Assembly (NCBI RefSeq): GCF_947623445.1
Contig: NC_135240.1
Location: forward strand, 22,258,001-22,322,000
Length of the DNA: 64,000 nucleotides
Source of the DNA: Clavelina lepadiformis
Lineage: Eukaryota; Chordata; Ascidiacea; Aplousobranchia; Clavelinidae
Direction: 5' to 3'
A model generated the notes under the pieces. That model was given only the letters and a program-made list of their open reading frames with translations. It ran no database searches and had not been told where the DNA came from. A program made the position numbers and the translations under genes. Shown here piece after piece: positions 35,201-49,243 of this stretch (its first letter is position 1; each line of letters opens with the position of its first letter).

Positions 35201-37663
35201 ATATTTTCATATCCTAAATTACAGAGATGTCTGGATAGAAATGCTTAACTATATCAATAAACAAAAGCTTGTCTATTTGACTATCTGTATTTGACCAAAT
35301 CATCAGCTGCCCACTGGCATTGACCACATTAGTAGATGGGCCTACTCATCCTACTGTAGTTTGGCATTACAGTTTCTAATCTCGTAAAAACTCAACTTCG
35401 TTTTTCAGTAAAAGTGGTGAAATCCTGAATTATTACAAGGATTTATGGTCAAATTGTATGACGCCAATGACCTCAGGGGCAACCTTAATTGCACGGCCTT
35501 TTAAAAATGAAGTCACTTTAGCGAAAACAGATGTGAACTTGGCAAACAAAGGTTTGCGATACCCGTTTATGAATTATAAAAACTTTTTCAGTTTTTAATA
35601 AAGAATGATGTGTTGTTTGTGAACCTAGTTTTTAAATGTCTATATCTATAAAGCACACTAGTACAGTTTGGTAACTTTATTAATAAGAAGACATAGGGGC
35701 TGATGGGGATACCACAAACAACAGTCCTCATCAAGATGCAGATCTTTTCATGGGTAGCTTAGATGATCATCACGATGACAACGATGGTGATGATTACAAT
35801 GATGTTGACATGGCAGTGGAAGTAGATAATGCAGCCGTTGACGTTATTGAGAAGAGGGTAAGCAAGTGTTGTTTTAATTAAGCCATCAAAACCAACCATA
35901 GAAGTGAAAACTTTGTTACTGTTATCGTTCACGATGCAAATTGTAGGTTGAAGTTCGACAACTAAGACAAAGGGCAGCCCCAGTTTCATCAACAGATATT
36001 CAGGTGTTTATTTATGCATTGAGAATGTTACTTCATATAAAGTAAAACTGCTTTTACATGTTTCAAAATAGAGTGCACTTTTTTTCTCACAGCCGCTCAT
36101 AGTTGACCAAAAAATTGAGCCAATTTTGGATCCACACAGCAAATGTAATGGGTGGACGGCAAAGCCTTTTCACAAGGGCAAAACTGTGCGACTTCCATCA
36201 AGTATAGCTCCAGGAAGGAAACGCAAGAGAGATCCAACCCAACCAACCATCCCTCTTCTCTATGACTTCCTGCAGGCTTCTAGTGATTCACAGTTCTAAT
36301 TCGTTTATATTTTTATGGATATTTGCAATCTATTTTAAGTTTAAAATTTTGCTTGTACCTTTTAGAAAAAGTGATGCAGCAAGTTAACAATGCCATTTCA
36401 GATGAACGAAAGAAACGTTTTACATTGTGGAAACAGGTATAGAAATGTTAATTCTGACTGCATATACAAGAAGACGATCATAAAAAATCGCTTGTAAAGT
36501 TTATGATCATTCATAAATCATCCACTCACCTCTGCCAAATATTTATTTCAAGCTGAAAGCGGAGTATGCCAAGCAGTCAGTCAACCCAGAATTTAATCAA
36601 GGTAAGTTTTATGGATTTTCCTTCAAGTGTTAGCCAGGTGATTTTGGCTCAATAATAAGCTTTACAGAGGAAATTTGTGATGACGTTTTCACTCAATCCC
36701 ACGTTATAAACGGAGATGGCATTGAAGATGACATGGATGAACCGTATAGTGACGATGATGGTGGCGGCGGTATGCCGAATATCGATGATCTCATCCATGA
36801 TGCGGCTGATTACGATGCACCAGCAGCGCGTACGTTTTCTGCAATGCGCTGAAATGTTTATCGCAAGCCAACATTGTTACAATAATCTGTATTTCAGCGC
36901 CTCCAACACGTGACATTGATCATATTGAGACGTTTGAAGATCTTGTTCGTCACCACGTGGAGCAATTTTACACTTCGGCTAAACTCTACATACAAGAAAC
37001 TGCACTTGGCCAAAGAGTAAAGGAGTGGCAACAAAGCATTGAACCTTTTCTCGAAGACCAGGTGAATTCTTGTTAAATTTATCCTTAATTGTAGGTTGGC
37101 AATTAAATTTTAATTTATCGAAATATGAATAATATATTTGAAGTATTCTTACAGCATATTCCATTGAGTACACATTAGCTATCAATTATTATTGGTGAAT
37201 GAAAAACCTACAGGGTCATAGGTCTGTACGCTCTGAACCAGTGTGATGTGTATTAGGTAGCTATTAACCTTGAGTGAAAGTAAACTGAGTACGATCCAAA
37301 ACACGCGCAGGACCAACGACCAGAATTCGACATCCACAAATACGGGGATGACATGGTGTTGCACTTTGCTGACATTGGACAAACCAAGTCATTTGCTTCC
37401 GTAGTGAACACAAAAGATCCTTGGTCAATATGCCGTCACTTCGCCGCCACATTGCAACTGGTACGTAAATTAAATGTTTCATGTTCAATGAAAACTCTCT
37501 AACCTCTGGTTTTGATCTGCGCATTTTATTCCAGGCAAACGACGGCAATTTTCTTCTTGCAACGGATGGTGACACAAGCAAGGATTGTGTAAATACTCTT
37601 CAGTTGAAATTGCTTTCGCAGAACAAGTTCCGTGACAGAATAGAAGAGTACGCACCGTTTTGA
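32220..37663 (+). CDS. NCAPH2: Condensin-2 complex subunit H2
   Basis: Fourteen exons encode 583 residues: 32220-32327, 32965-33122, 33252-33327, 34973-35106, 35409-35551, 35697-35857, 35947-36003, 36093-36282, 36366-36436, 36553-36601, 36668-36829, 36898-37061, 37311-37460 and 37535-37663. Phases close. NCAPH2 is the kleisin that bridges SMC2/SMC4 and the HEAT subunits in condensin II. Visible: the N-terminal block [37 protein letters not shown] (an alpha-helix binding the SMC2 neck), a central acidic linker with a [16 protein letters not shown] run, the [15 protein letters not shown] motif, and the C-terminal SMC4-binding winged helix ([29 protein letters not shown], ending EEYAPF). Human NCAPH2 is about 605 residues. 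The exon 8 donor (after 36282) was chosen for phase and is the least certain. Intron 3 contains two transposons. Confidence 0.95.
33485..34145. mobile_element. Tc1/mariner-type (pogo-like) MITE
   Basis: This is a 661-base element in NCAPH2 intron 3. The left end CAGTAGAATTCGTCTATATC and the complement of the right end, CAGTAGAATTTGCCTATATC, differ at only two positions, and both abut TA. The interior carries further GTCGATATAGGCGAA repeats near both ends. It has no transposase. Confidence 0.87.
34153..34645. mobile_element. hAT-type MITE inserted at the edge of a pogo-like MITE
   Basis: This is a 493-base element beginning CAGGGGAAGGCAAATG and ending CAGTTTGCCCACCACTG. The exact 8-bp duplications GTATATAA lie at 34145-34152 and 34646-34653. 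The left duplication includes the last base of the pogo-like element, so this insertion is younger than that one. GCGGCTCGCGAGCCGC near the right end is a palindrome common in hAT elements. Confidence 0.9.
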
Positions 37664-37917
37664 CCTAGGATTATTCTCTCTTCGAAAAGCTCGTAACACT
37701 GTCATTGCACTTTATTTCATGGTGGCCGGTAGGTGCCACTGAGAACATTTTAGTCAGTCGAAATATTTTCCACCTTAAAAGTTTTTTATTAAACTTGCAT
37801 CATCTTGCAAGTGTAAGAAAGTATAACGATATTTTTTAGAAACAAATGTTCAAAATATTACGAATAAACGTTCGTTATTTGCTTAGCAGCGTTGTAATCT
37901 GTAGAGTTGGGCCAGTT

Positions 37918-38271
37918 ATGGATGCTCAGCTGAAATGGCAGGAAAACTCTGTTAAACTCGGTGACGTTGCAATGGCTTTTCAAAAGGCTCGGCTAATCTG
38001 GACAATACTAAATATGTAAGCCACCGCTAATTAGAATAATTTCATTTCTGGGATCTGCTTCTAAAACGTTTTTTCTAATTTCAGAATGTTATATATCAAT
38101 GTTAAACACAAGGTTGCACTTTATCAGTTATCTAAAAACTATTTTACTGATAAATTAATATTGGCTTTTTGGGCAAAAGTGGTATACTTTACTGATAAGT
38201 TACTAAGTTATTTATTTAGGCATTTTTACCAATATGCGATTAAAATACTATACGAAAGAATGTGTCTGTGA
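37918..38271 (+). CDS. Possible small two-exon gene, unknown function
   Basis: ATG at 37918 opens a 98-base exon to a GTAAG donor after 38015. The sequence from 38085, after a polypyrimidine TTTCAG, continues in the matching phase to a stop at 38271, giving 94 residues. The first part is MDAQLKWQENSVKLGDVAMA; the second is aromatic and basic (FWAKVVYFTDKLLSYLF). I do not recognise it. It lies about 250 bases after the NCAPH2 stop on the same strand, and an acceptor-like CTGTAG sits shortly before the ATG. The 69-base intron would be short but possible. It could equally be chance plus NCAPH2 3' UTR. Confidence 0.35.
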
Positions 38272-39722
38272 CTAGGTTAGTGACACGAACCACCTGGTTC
38301 TCAATCGACCCGTTGGGTTTTCTACCAGTCGGTGGAAGCGAGCATGACTTCTTTTGCGCAATAGTATCAGCCGTTCTTGTCAGGCGCAGCCTTTGGCAAT
38401 GGCCACTACGTTCATCCGACTGTTGGTTTTAAGATACACTTCTACTCTCGTTACGGTTTGCATCACAATGCGCTTCAATCGTACTCGTTTGTACGGTTTT
38501 ATGTTCCAACATGAGCATTAATTTCTGCAATTGGAGGTGTAAATTAAACCTTATCCACAAACTGGATACATAACGATCTGGATTGAAAATTAACTTTTTT
38601 GAAATCAGTCATGCCATGAAACGATATTCTGAAACTTTCACTTCGAAAATATCAAAAGGTTACAAAAATATTGTTCTGAACGATTTAGGGAAAAGGTAAC
38701 CACATTGTCTGCAATATTGTGCCCACCCATAGCATGTCTTATTGCCAACCCAACACTTCTGCCGCGGTGATGCTTCTATTTCGACTTCCTGACACCAAGC
38801 TGCCATTACTACTTTCGCATCTAATAGAATAAGTCTTCTGTCCAGCTAAAGTTTCAGCAGAACTACCGACCCTCCGGCTGCTGATTTATTTGCAATTGAA
38901 TAACAGAATTAGACGTATATAGAATCACCAAAAGCACAATTACAAAGCGCTGAATGTACATAGGGGGGCTGTGTGCGCGCGCGGTGTTGATTCGTAATGA
39001 GATATACTTATATGCACCACGATTCATGAAATGCATATTTTGTTATCTACGTTACTACAATACTGCTGCTAGTGGTTGATGATCGACATAAGCGAAAGAG
39101 AAAAAACGAGCAATAGACAAAGACACGGTATTAGTAAGGAGTAGTTCAGGACATTGGAAGCGCGGTCCGACTTCTAACTGTCTTTCCGGTTCTGCTTGTC
39201 GTGTGATGGAAACTAAAACTCGACAAACGGTTACTGCTATTTTGACAGACCTGCCATGCGAAGAATGCAGTATACAAACGTATATATGTACAGGGTAGAA
39301 AGAATGAGCTTAACATATATAATATTAGTTTAAAGCGTAACTGAAAATAAAACACAATGACCTTAATGTTTCGCGTGCAAAAAAGCATCCATAATAGAAG
39401 CTTTATAAATCAATTATTATACCTTTAAAACAGGCACATGACCTTCACAATTCAACGTAAGGGCATAGCTAAAATTCTGAAAACAAAACACCTCTGAAAA
39501 GTAAAAGCGGCCAGAGATCGCAACGGTACATTGGCACAATATGCGAGCATGAAGTAACAGCGAATACGCGTCTAAAAGGTAACGGACTGGCGCTTTCCAG
39601 ATCTAGCTTAACACAGATCTTTTACTACTTGGCAATGGAACCGAAATAAGGCGTCACGACATCGGTTTAGAGCGAAATACAATGCTCTCATCAGCCTAAT
39701 CGCTTGGAATGCTTGACGGTTC
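38272..39722. other. Intergenic between NCAPH2 side and paxillin 3' end
   Basis: I see no gene. The sequence is of mixed composition with a short GCGCGCGCG run near 38975. It would contain the paxillin 3' UTR. The minus-strand open frame at 39146-39388 looks like chance. Confidence 0.45.
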
Positions 39723-42700
39723 CTAAACACTGTTTGGAAGACCAAATAGCTTGGAGAAGCACTGGTGGCAATACGGTTTGTCATTCTGTTCCTTAAAGGT
39801 GCCTTTGTTGAGCTGTTTTAAACAGAAAGCGCAGACAAAGTGCTCAGGGTGGAATTTCTTTCCCATAGCGGTGATGCATCGACCTAAACACAGCAAAACA
39901 GTTAAATTAGGCGCAAGTAACGGAACCGACAATCGCGGATAAACTTTCGACAAATTTAGTTCAGTTACCAGTGATGGGTTTCTGACATCCTGAGCACAGT
40001 GAACCACGTAGGAGATAGTAGTGGGTTTCACAATAGGGTTGTCCGTCCAGTTCAAAGAAGCTCCCATTTGTGAATGGCGCAAGGCATTCCTGTTTGCACA
40101 CGTTAATGTAACCATATGTAATGAAGTTATGTCGATGACTCACGCACAAACACTCACCCTGCAAACAAAGCATTCCGGATGCCACTGCACGTTCATAGCT
40201 GATATGTAATTTGCTAGGATTGGCTTTAAACAGCCCGCACACTTTGGGGCGAACATGTTATAGAAGTCGGCACGGCAGTAGGGCTTGCCTTCGTGTTCGT
40301 GGAAGCCTTCGTCACCGAAAAAGTTGCTGCACATCGCGCAGAAGAAATGCTCAGGGTGCCATGTGTTGTTGAGAGCAGTGACACATTGCTAAAACAGAAG
40401 ATCGTTTAGAACGTCATGATGAAGATATCTATGCATAACAATAGACTGCTATTCGTAAAAAACAACAAGGAAGACATACTCCTAAAACTGGTTGATTGCA
40501 ATAGGCACAGGTTGGTGAAAAGAGCTTGTGATAGTCGTTCTCACAATATGGTTTGCCTTCTCTTTCAAAAAATGTCTTTTTTCCTATTTCTTCATCACAC
40601 ACTGCGCAAACAAAATGTTCAGGATGCCACACTTTGCCCAGTGCTGTTGTAACCTGCACAAAGCATGGGTACAGTTATTATGGTTGTGCGTTTATAAAAA
40701 AGCTTAAATTTGTCATGTAGTATGTTTTACTGTCTCTTAAACTGACTGAGTTCAACAAGAATTGTATGCATAATTAAACCTACAGAAACTGTTGTGCAAG
40801 AAACTAGACATGAATAAGAAAACTGACCTACATTGCAACTAACACACTGTTAACAGCATGTGACGTAATACATCGTAAAAAGTGTCTAAAAAAGGCAGAA
40901 GATCAAAGAAAACACAAAACATTTTAAAAAGTTATTGAATATGACATACCTCTCCCATGACTGGTTTTCCACATGCTCCACAATTACCCTTGGATGCTGC
41001 ACGGATTCCTTGCCTCACAAGGTCTGTGTTCATGTCTTTCAACATCGCATCAAGATCATTAGCTGAAAAAATCAAGTTTGGTAAAAAAACAGAAAGAAGA
41101 CAAACGTTTACATTACCAGGCCATTCTTATGTAAGTCTGCTGAAATAATACCAGAGATAAAACGCTAATACCTAGTTAACATTACCAGTAAAAATTGAAG
41201 GAAAAAGTTATGCTTAAGGAGAAAAATTACATTAGAGAAGGTAAATATTGCACAAGGGCCAGATAACGTAAGTGCAATTACATCATGCACCGATTTAGAT
41301 CCATACAGCCGCCTATGGCAATACTGTAATGCATTCATTCTGGTGTTTAAAGGAAGTGAGCATACATAGTTAATCGATCGGTGTTATTAGTCATGACTCA
41401 GCCAAAGCAATGTACTGTGTATGATTACTACAAAACAAAGTAATACTTTCAGTATCAATGAATTGCATTTAGATGTTTTATAAATATTTTGTGTCACATA
41501 CATGCATAATAATCCGTCTCGTTGTGACTTCCGTAGAATTACAGGTAAGGAAACAATGACAGTATTACAACGTACATGACCATACTTACGATTAGCCGCA
41601 ACTGGGGTGGGAATGGGTAGAGGTTGTGGAATAGCCGGAGCTGGCTTATCTAAAGGTGAAGTTGGCTTTGATTTTGACTTTTCAGGTTTGGCGTAAGGAG
41701 GATCGCTTTTGTCACTTCCTACGCTAACAGTGGATTCCTACAAGGAAAGTCATAAGTAAAAAATGATGAATGTGAACCAGTTTTATGGATGTGCAAAATT
41801 AATTCTGAATATTTTTACATTTGGGATACGAGGCGGAGTCTCAGATCAACAAACACTTGAATTTAACGCTGGTCATATCTTTCAAAATGTAAAAGGAGTA
41901 AAAACAATTTTTGATGATAAATCATCACAGACTTTAACTTTTGCTAACTGGCACTTGGCTTATTTGTGTGGATTGAGGAGAAACATCAAACAATGATAGT
42001 AATATCTATATAACTGCTTTTGTGGTAAATAAGCATGAATAAAACTTATTATAAGTCGCATGATGCTGTGCAAGCAGGGTAAAAATTACATTGCAGATAT
42101 CCTCAGTGCAGTATGCCAACACAAAACATGGCATTTTACAGGCAAAATCTATTTAAATTAACAATCGATTCTATTCCATTCCACAACAATCTATTCCAAT
42201 AATATGCGAAGAGTTTAGTAACTAACTGCTATATTAATTTTGCTGTAAACATTGCAATTAAGTTCCAATCAGCAATTAACTTCGCTCTCTTGGAACATGA
42301 TCAAAATAAACTTCGACGATTCACAAAAATTGGTATGGTGTCGTGGTCTCCAGATAAAAGAGAAATTTTACATTAACCAATAAAAATGTTTCACTGCAGT
42401 TACATATTAAAAAAAAAAACCTACCCTCTGGTCAAGCTGAAAATCGACCAGCGAAGCCATTAGATCATCAAGTTGCTGGGCAGCGGACGTTGCAGATATC
42501 GGAGAACTTCTATCTGTGGTTGATTTCGAGCTTGATATGCCATCATTGCTGAAGACAAGTTTTTTAAAAATTGCCATGTGCCCGATGTACACTGAGTTTA
42601 TTTGTCCAATGTGCCCCATAAGCATTATGCTAAAATTGCTGATAATAAGATGAAAGTGAAACGGTTTCTGTCCAATCTATCTTTAACATACTTTTGTCTA

Positions 42701-45700
42701 TCATTGTCTTCAAGTTCCTCCAAGATATTATCAATATCATCACTCTTCCTTTTCGGCAAAGAAGGGGAAATTGTCACACTCGCATCTTCGGTGGGAAATT
42801 GAGGAGGTGGCTCTGAAATGACAATACAGAAGATGAGTAAATAAGCAAACGCAAGACTACTAACAAAATAAGGATACGACAAGCAACCATATTTTATGAA
42901 TGTGAGGATTTGCCTAACTGTGAGGTTGTGAACTACGGAATGAAGTAAAATGGCACGGTTCTCTGCATGGTTCTAATTCCAACAATTGTTACATGAAATC
43001 ATCTTCACCAAATGTAGGGAGTGTTAGTACAGTACATGGTGTGGTGTGGTGTCCATGTTGGGACAACAATCAACATCATTCCGTAGAATTTATATAATAT
43101 ACTATTTGCTGTTCACAGTGCAAGCAGGTCACAATCTCACAGTTTAGAAAATGTTTGCATGGTAATTTGATAAAGAATTGATACCATATAATATATTCTG
43201 GAAAAAATAGGCTCTTCACAATGTTATCACTATAAAAAGCAGGGGCTCTACTATGTTGTTGTAAAACAGCATCAAACAATACATTAATTGTCTCAGCAAA
43301 ATTTTTCAACAGCCAATAGTTTGAGATGTCATAACAGAAGAGTAATTAAGGTGAGTTATGTTACCATGCTTTGCTTTCGCTGGTGCATCTTCAGTGTTGT
43401 ATAAATCTTCTAACAGGGAGTCCAGTTCACTTAAATTTCCCTGTAAAGTTGACATGTTCGTGGTCATATCATTTGCCTGAAAAAAATGGAGCAATGAAGA
43501 TTTTAAACAATTAAACCCAAAAATAAATACTTACAACAATGAATTTAATAACTGAATGCAATGAGATTTCAACACTAAACAACTCTGACTGCGCTGATAA
43601 TAACAAATGCTAAGTTTGTTTGGTTTTACTGTTTGTTCTTCATATGCATTATCCTACATGTAGAACACCATTATGCAGTAAAGACACTTGCATTTATATT
43701 GAATAAAATTAGAAAAAAAAACATTTTAAACAAATGATACTTGGTTGAACAGTTTTCCACTGAAAGATCCAAGTTACCTCTCCAGTACAAACAAACTACC
43801 GGTCAACACTATGCCTGCCAGACCAAAGTTTACTAATGCATATGACAAAACTGCAGAAACTACTCTGACAACAATTTATCTTTTATATAATCATCAGTAT
43901 GGTGCATAGCAGTGATGTGCATACTGTTGCTTATTCACATCCTGTAATATTGTCTTAAAATAATTTGATGACGAACAATCGGCAGCAAATGATGCTTCCT
44001 TATCCGATGTCTCTTGACAGATCACAAACAAGACAGAACCATCATTGCCTCCATTTACTGACTATGCTTAGTGGGTGTACGAGGCTGCTGGGTCCTGCTA
44101 TGCAATGTTCAGAGAACTTGCTTGTGTTGACAACTGCTTGACACACAGAAAGTTGTGATTCATATTAAGGGAATACTGAATGGATATGAAATGACTAAAA
44201 ATTTCTGAAAAGGAATACTCAAATTCTTCTGGCTTCAAGTAAGTACATGATAATGAAGTTACTGATATTTTCCCACTAAACTTTATAGTATTGTTTATAC
44301 TATTGTATATTAGTAACAATGGTAACTGCCTTTTGCATTAGAAATGATTAAGTTAACTTTAGTTTATAAATTTAACAATTTCAAAAAGATGCCACTTGCT
44401 TTTCTCTGAAAGTTAAATCAGAAAATGTGCAATACCAAAGTTGACAGTTAATTTATACGTGAAGTTAATTAAAGTTAACAGTTATTTTACACATGAAAGA
44501 AAATGTACTAACACTTTAAATCACTGAAGGCCTGAAAATTGTTTTTAAAGGATATATTTGTTTTCCTTCCTAAACTGCTTCAAAACTTAACCTTCCACCT
44601 TCAGCTACCACATAACCTGAACCTGACCAATAATGATGGGATGATTGGTAAGCTTCCTTTTGACTTTAAATAGGCCTATACCTGCAAATATCTTAATTAA
44701 GAAGTTTTCATCACGCAACTGGAGAGCATTCCAAGAACCGGAAATTATCCCAGTTTAACAATTAAATACATGACAACGATTCAATTTTATCAGTATATTT
44801 GAAGATACCAATGACGAACCCAACCAAAAACTTAAACTAAGTTGTGTAAAGCTAAAAGATTACTCACTGCATTTCCGTTAAGCTCTGGTTGTATGTCAAA
44901 AATAACATCTTCATTGTGACCTTGACTAATGGCCGGCTTTGGGCCACAATTTATTGGAGGAGGAATAGTGGCCTCTAAATCCTGAAGAAGAGCATCTGAA
45001 AAAGTTACAAATTTGTTCATCCTTTGTTTGCAAGTTGTCACAGAAATACCACCTTTATTAAATTAATCCAATTAAAATATTAATAACTGAACACTATATT
45101 TGGCCGTTCTTACATACTGACAAATATAAAGTTTTTGCATATACAAAAATATTACCAGAGGGTTTATACATATTTCTAGATCCTTTCTCCTAAGCTTTGA
45201 TGGTAATTTCTGTTGACACAACAGTGACTTGGCCAAAGGCCTGTTTTTTAACTTAACGCATTGCAAAAACCGTTCACAACAGCGACAGAAGACCACTGAT
45301 CTCAAACCTAACCAAAGCAAATAAAGTTACAAAAAGTTAAACGTCACTGTAAAAGGTTGGTGAATCGTGATCTTACAAGACACAGCCCTATTCGTGTACG
45401 CACGTTTCGGTAAACGGAGTTAACAGCTTAGTGTAAGCGTCGTTTAGTGCAACTATCTCAATCGGTTTGCAACGAACAAAATCGCGTGAAAAGACGATAT
45501 TAAACATTAAACTGTTTAAACTTCTTGTCAGCATTTCATATAAATCACAACTGGTCGATGTTCACACAGTATAAACGATTAAAAATCAAACTGATTTGTT
45601 TCTTGAAAATGTATTTACCAACATTTTTTATTTACATTATCCGTCACTGTCAGGTTGATATTTCACAATTAAAACGGTTTCGTAGTAATCAAAAGCTTAC

Positions 45701-48210
45701 TATTTCACGATCCTCGAACCCGCAATTGACGCACACGGCAAACTTTGTAAAGAAACGCGAGCATGTCTGAATGTCTCTAACGGAAGCGCTACAATTTAAA
45801 CGGAAGCTGACAACTTATGCAATTTGCAGTGACAGTAGTAAAATAGTTGGAAGGGTATTCACACAATTAACCGAGTCAGTACGCACTTCCGGTCTAGCAT
45901 CATCTGCGGACATACTTCTAATGTACTACTGCACGAAATAGAGAAAGCTCGTTTGCTTTCGCATCGACATGCACCGCCTTTGATTGCAGTATACGAGCAA
46001 CAAGGGAATGCGAAAGAGTCACATTTCAAGGCGAAACTAACATTCCGCAACGAGGTTAAATATAAGTTAATAACAAGGCGGGGAATGTCTGCAGGCGCTT
46101 GTGAGTGCACCATTAGTTAATTGGAATACGTTTTATTTTGTTTTCTCTCCTTTATGGTGATGTATAGTTGTATACAACATATTATACGGCGGTATATGCG
46201 ATGCCAAATAACTCTATTGCGCAACTGCCATGCGCAACCCACTCACACGGTGTCACGATGAAGCAATTGTTTACATCGAACGCTTTAAGGCGCTTTGATA
46301 GTTTTTCCCAACCGCTACATCGTGCAACGAAACGTTTTACAACCTAACGTCTTAAACTTAAAGGATAAACAAAACTTCAGCTACTTAAGTCTGAAAATGG
46401 CAAAATGAGTAACTAACTTGAAATGTTGATATCAATGGTAAATCAAACTGTTACTTCAAACGTATTTCTTTTGAAAGATGTAAAAATAACTTGCTTACAT
46501 GTACGATTTTGTAATAAAAAACTGGTCTAAGCTATCATCTTTCTTGTGCAACACACCTGCAAACTTGTTAGCCACAAGCGCATAACTGAGCGGCAACCTC
46601 GCCTAAAACTATCTATCAAGATCATCTAAGCATTATACGCTTCTAGCAACTTTCAAGTCTCGCGTGACGTCATAAGCAAGTTATTTTGGCAATGAAAAAA
46701 GAAAATATTTATTCGTGTTCAATTTGCGTAGCACGACGTCGCAAAAAAAACGCGTCAGGGTTTTGCTGACGGCTATAATTTTCGGCTGATACACAAAGCT
46801 GAAGTAAAACAAATCGCACACAGCCATGAAACTATGATTCTTCATGACATTTTTGCTGAAAATAACGCGCCCAAGTAAACTTGTACGCGACTGACAAATG
46901 ACCTTTTGCCTCATACAAGCATTTCGACAATTTACAAGAAAAAGTGGCATACCGCAAGCGGAACAAAACTGGAAACTAGAAAAAAATTCAAACTAATCGT
47001 CCGAATTAAAGTAAAGCTAATTAAGGCATGACAGAAAGCTCAAACGCATGACTGCTTTAAAACAACGCAAATATTCGTCGACATACGTCGGCACTGAGCC
47101 ATGATTGCCTTTTATGGAATCTAATCGCCAAGAGCAGCCATACCGGGTGGTAAGTGAAGCGATTAGGCGTGTAACTTACGTCAAATACCTCAGTTTGGCG
47201 GCTCAGTTTTTTTACAAACAAAACAAAAATAGTACTTCTTACAGGTTGTTTGTAATACCACGATCGTACTAACAGGAAACAACATAACAATTTTGTGCGA
47301 TATCATGTGTAGTCAAATATTCTAAAAAATTGGACAAAAATAACTCATACCCAGAAAAAAAAAAAATTGAGTATCTTTTCTCCATATCAAGCAATATTAA
47401 ACGCAACATGATTATATTGTAGTTGAAAGACTGCCTGCTTACGCACAAGAGCAAAATGGTCTTAAAACAAAGCTGGTAAACGCACATTAAATTTAATCCC
47501 TTGGACTGGGACAGGCAAGTAATTACTCTCAGATCAATACTATTTAACACCCGACTCAAAACCTTCTGTTCACTGTAATCACCACTACCCGCCTGTTAGC
47601 ATAAACGTACTAAGTAGCTGCAGAAAAGTACAACTTATGAAACAGATGTTATCCACCAACAAAAGAACATTCAATCCAGAGGTTTGCTGTAATAAGTTTG
47701 TTTTACTCATATTTGCTACTGATGTTTAACAAGTTGTCTAACTACCATTATTACTTTATATCCAAGTATGATTAGTGACGGATATAAATTTAAACTGTCA
47801 ACTTTATCGCTACCCATGGCTACCTAGCACGCAAGTACATAGGGAACGCTCAAGTTAACAAAGACTAGCATCCAGAGAACTAAATGATTGCAAAGTTTTC
47901 GCATAAATCTCAAAAATCATTGTAGTTATATATTTACGTTTCATTATTTGTGAAAATCTCCTTTTAAATAGCTCAAACTGGCCATGCAGTATTAATTTAC
48001 TTCATGGTTTATCAAGAGAGTATAAACATTCACTTCATTGTAAAACTATCAAATAGATATACACAGGTAAACTAAAAATCTTAAAAGTTAGTTCATGTTT
48101 CATGCAAATATACATTTCCATAATGTTTAAGTGTAAGCGGCCCAAGCTGAACATGTATGAATAACATATGCAACAGCTGTGGCGTTTCTGTGCTTACCTA
48201 GGTCATCCAT
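39723..48210 (-). CDS. PXN: Paxillin/Hic-5 family focal-adhesion adaptor
   Basis: Eleven coding exons encode 481 residues: 48198-48210, 44868-44995, 43365-43476, 42692-42812, 42425-42548, 41590-41737, 40950-41062, 40480-40653, 40158-40388, 39969-40089 and 39723-39883. Phases close. Paxillin is an integrin-adhesion scaffold whose LD motifs bind FAK, vinculin and GIT proteins, and whose LIM domains target it to adhesions. LD motifs in order: [12 protein letters not shown] (LD1), [12 protein letters not shown] (LD2), [11 protein letters not shown] (LD3-like), [13 protein letters not shown] (LD4), [14 protein letters not shown] (LD5). Then come four LIM domains with canonical zinc ligands, for example [11 protein letters not shown] with [21 protein letters not shown] with [19 protein letters not shown] with WHPECFVC, and [10 protein letters not shown] with [11 protein letters not shown]. 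It is shorter than human paxillin (557), mainly in the LD linkers. The symbol covers the family; an invertebrate may have only one member. Confidence 0.96.
44996..48197. other. Paxillin intron 1, no nested gene seen
   Basis: This 3.2-kb first intron separates a 13-base initial coding exon from LD1. Long first introns often hold enhancers or alternative starts. I see no coding exon, RNA gene or bounded transposon in it. Confidence 0.5.
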
Positions 48211-48857
48211 GCTCGCCTAATGTACGAAGTGATGAAAATGGTTGATTACTTTGGTGCTGATGCTTTCAAAAATATAAATACTCAGTCAGTCACAAAAGTC
48301 TTACATAATTATCATCTGGAGATTAACAACTTAAAAAATTTACCTAATCACAGTGTACAAAATATAGGTTGTATTTATGCCAAGGGTGTCAAATTCATTT
48401 AGCTTCAATGACCACAATCCTGATCTCCAATGGGCCGGATATGTAAAATTGCAAAATAACCTTTGTTAACTCTAAATCTTTGATGACATGGGAATGATGG
48501 GATCTATAATAGTTTATCACTAGCGCAAGTTTTTTTTAATTAAGTCAACTTTTTAGTAAAAGAGAATGGTGAAAAATGTAGACATAAAGTTTCATGGTGA
48601 CAGAGCCAATATTAACGAAGTTATAAATTCAACTTTTTACATTAAACACAATTAGTCAAAATAATACTGGTGACAAAAATTTGGTTTGCTTCGCCAGCTT
48701 TGCCAAGGACAGATTGCTTCCATGTATCACTATTGAACGATTGTGGTGCAATAATCAAGTAAAATTAAATGTGACTGTGTTGCAATCAAACAGTTGCGAC
48801 AGAGAGGCTGAACACTCTACCTTAGAGGCAGCTTATATTAGGTGAAAGTGTTTGAAG

Positions 48858-49243
48858 TAGGGATTATTCTGGGTTGAGCGAATTCGAATATTATGTTAAG
48901 GTCAACACGAACGAATCCCAAATCTATTTGTATCAGCACCAAATGACAAAATTTTATGTAGAAGTTGCCAAATTTTACTTATAACGTGACATAATTGCTA
49001 AAAATTATTGATCAAATGACGAGTTGAAAAGCAAACTCCTTAAAAAGTAAATGACATTCAGCAAGAAATATTGAATTTAGTTTAGCTTAGCCAGCAAAAT
49101 AAATCATTATTTCTTACCTAAGTCGATAAATTTATAATTAATGTTGTATTTGAGTTTGCTAGTATTTGTGTTTGCCTGAATATTCCACACAGGCAGTATT
49201 CGGCAAATCAATTCGGGTTTAGGTTCATATCGGCCCGTTCTTC
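48858..49243. mobile_element. hAT-type MITE, TAGGGATG family, copy 2
   Basis: This 386-base element starts TAGGGATTATTC and shares GGTCAACACGAACGAATCCC and the GTTCATATCGGCCC right end with the 1441-1865 copy, in the same orientation. The flanking octamers GTTTGAAG and ATTTGAAG match at 7 of 8. It is more diverged than copy 1. Confidence 0.82.
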
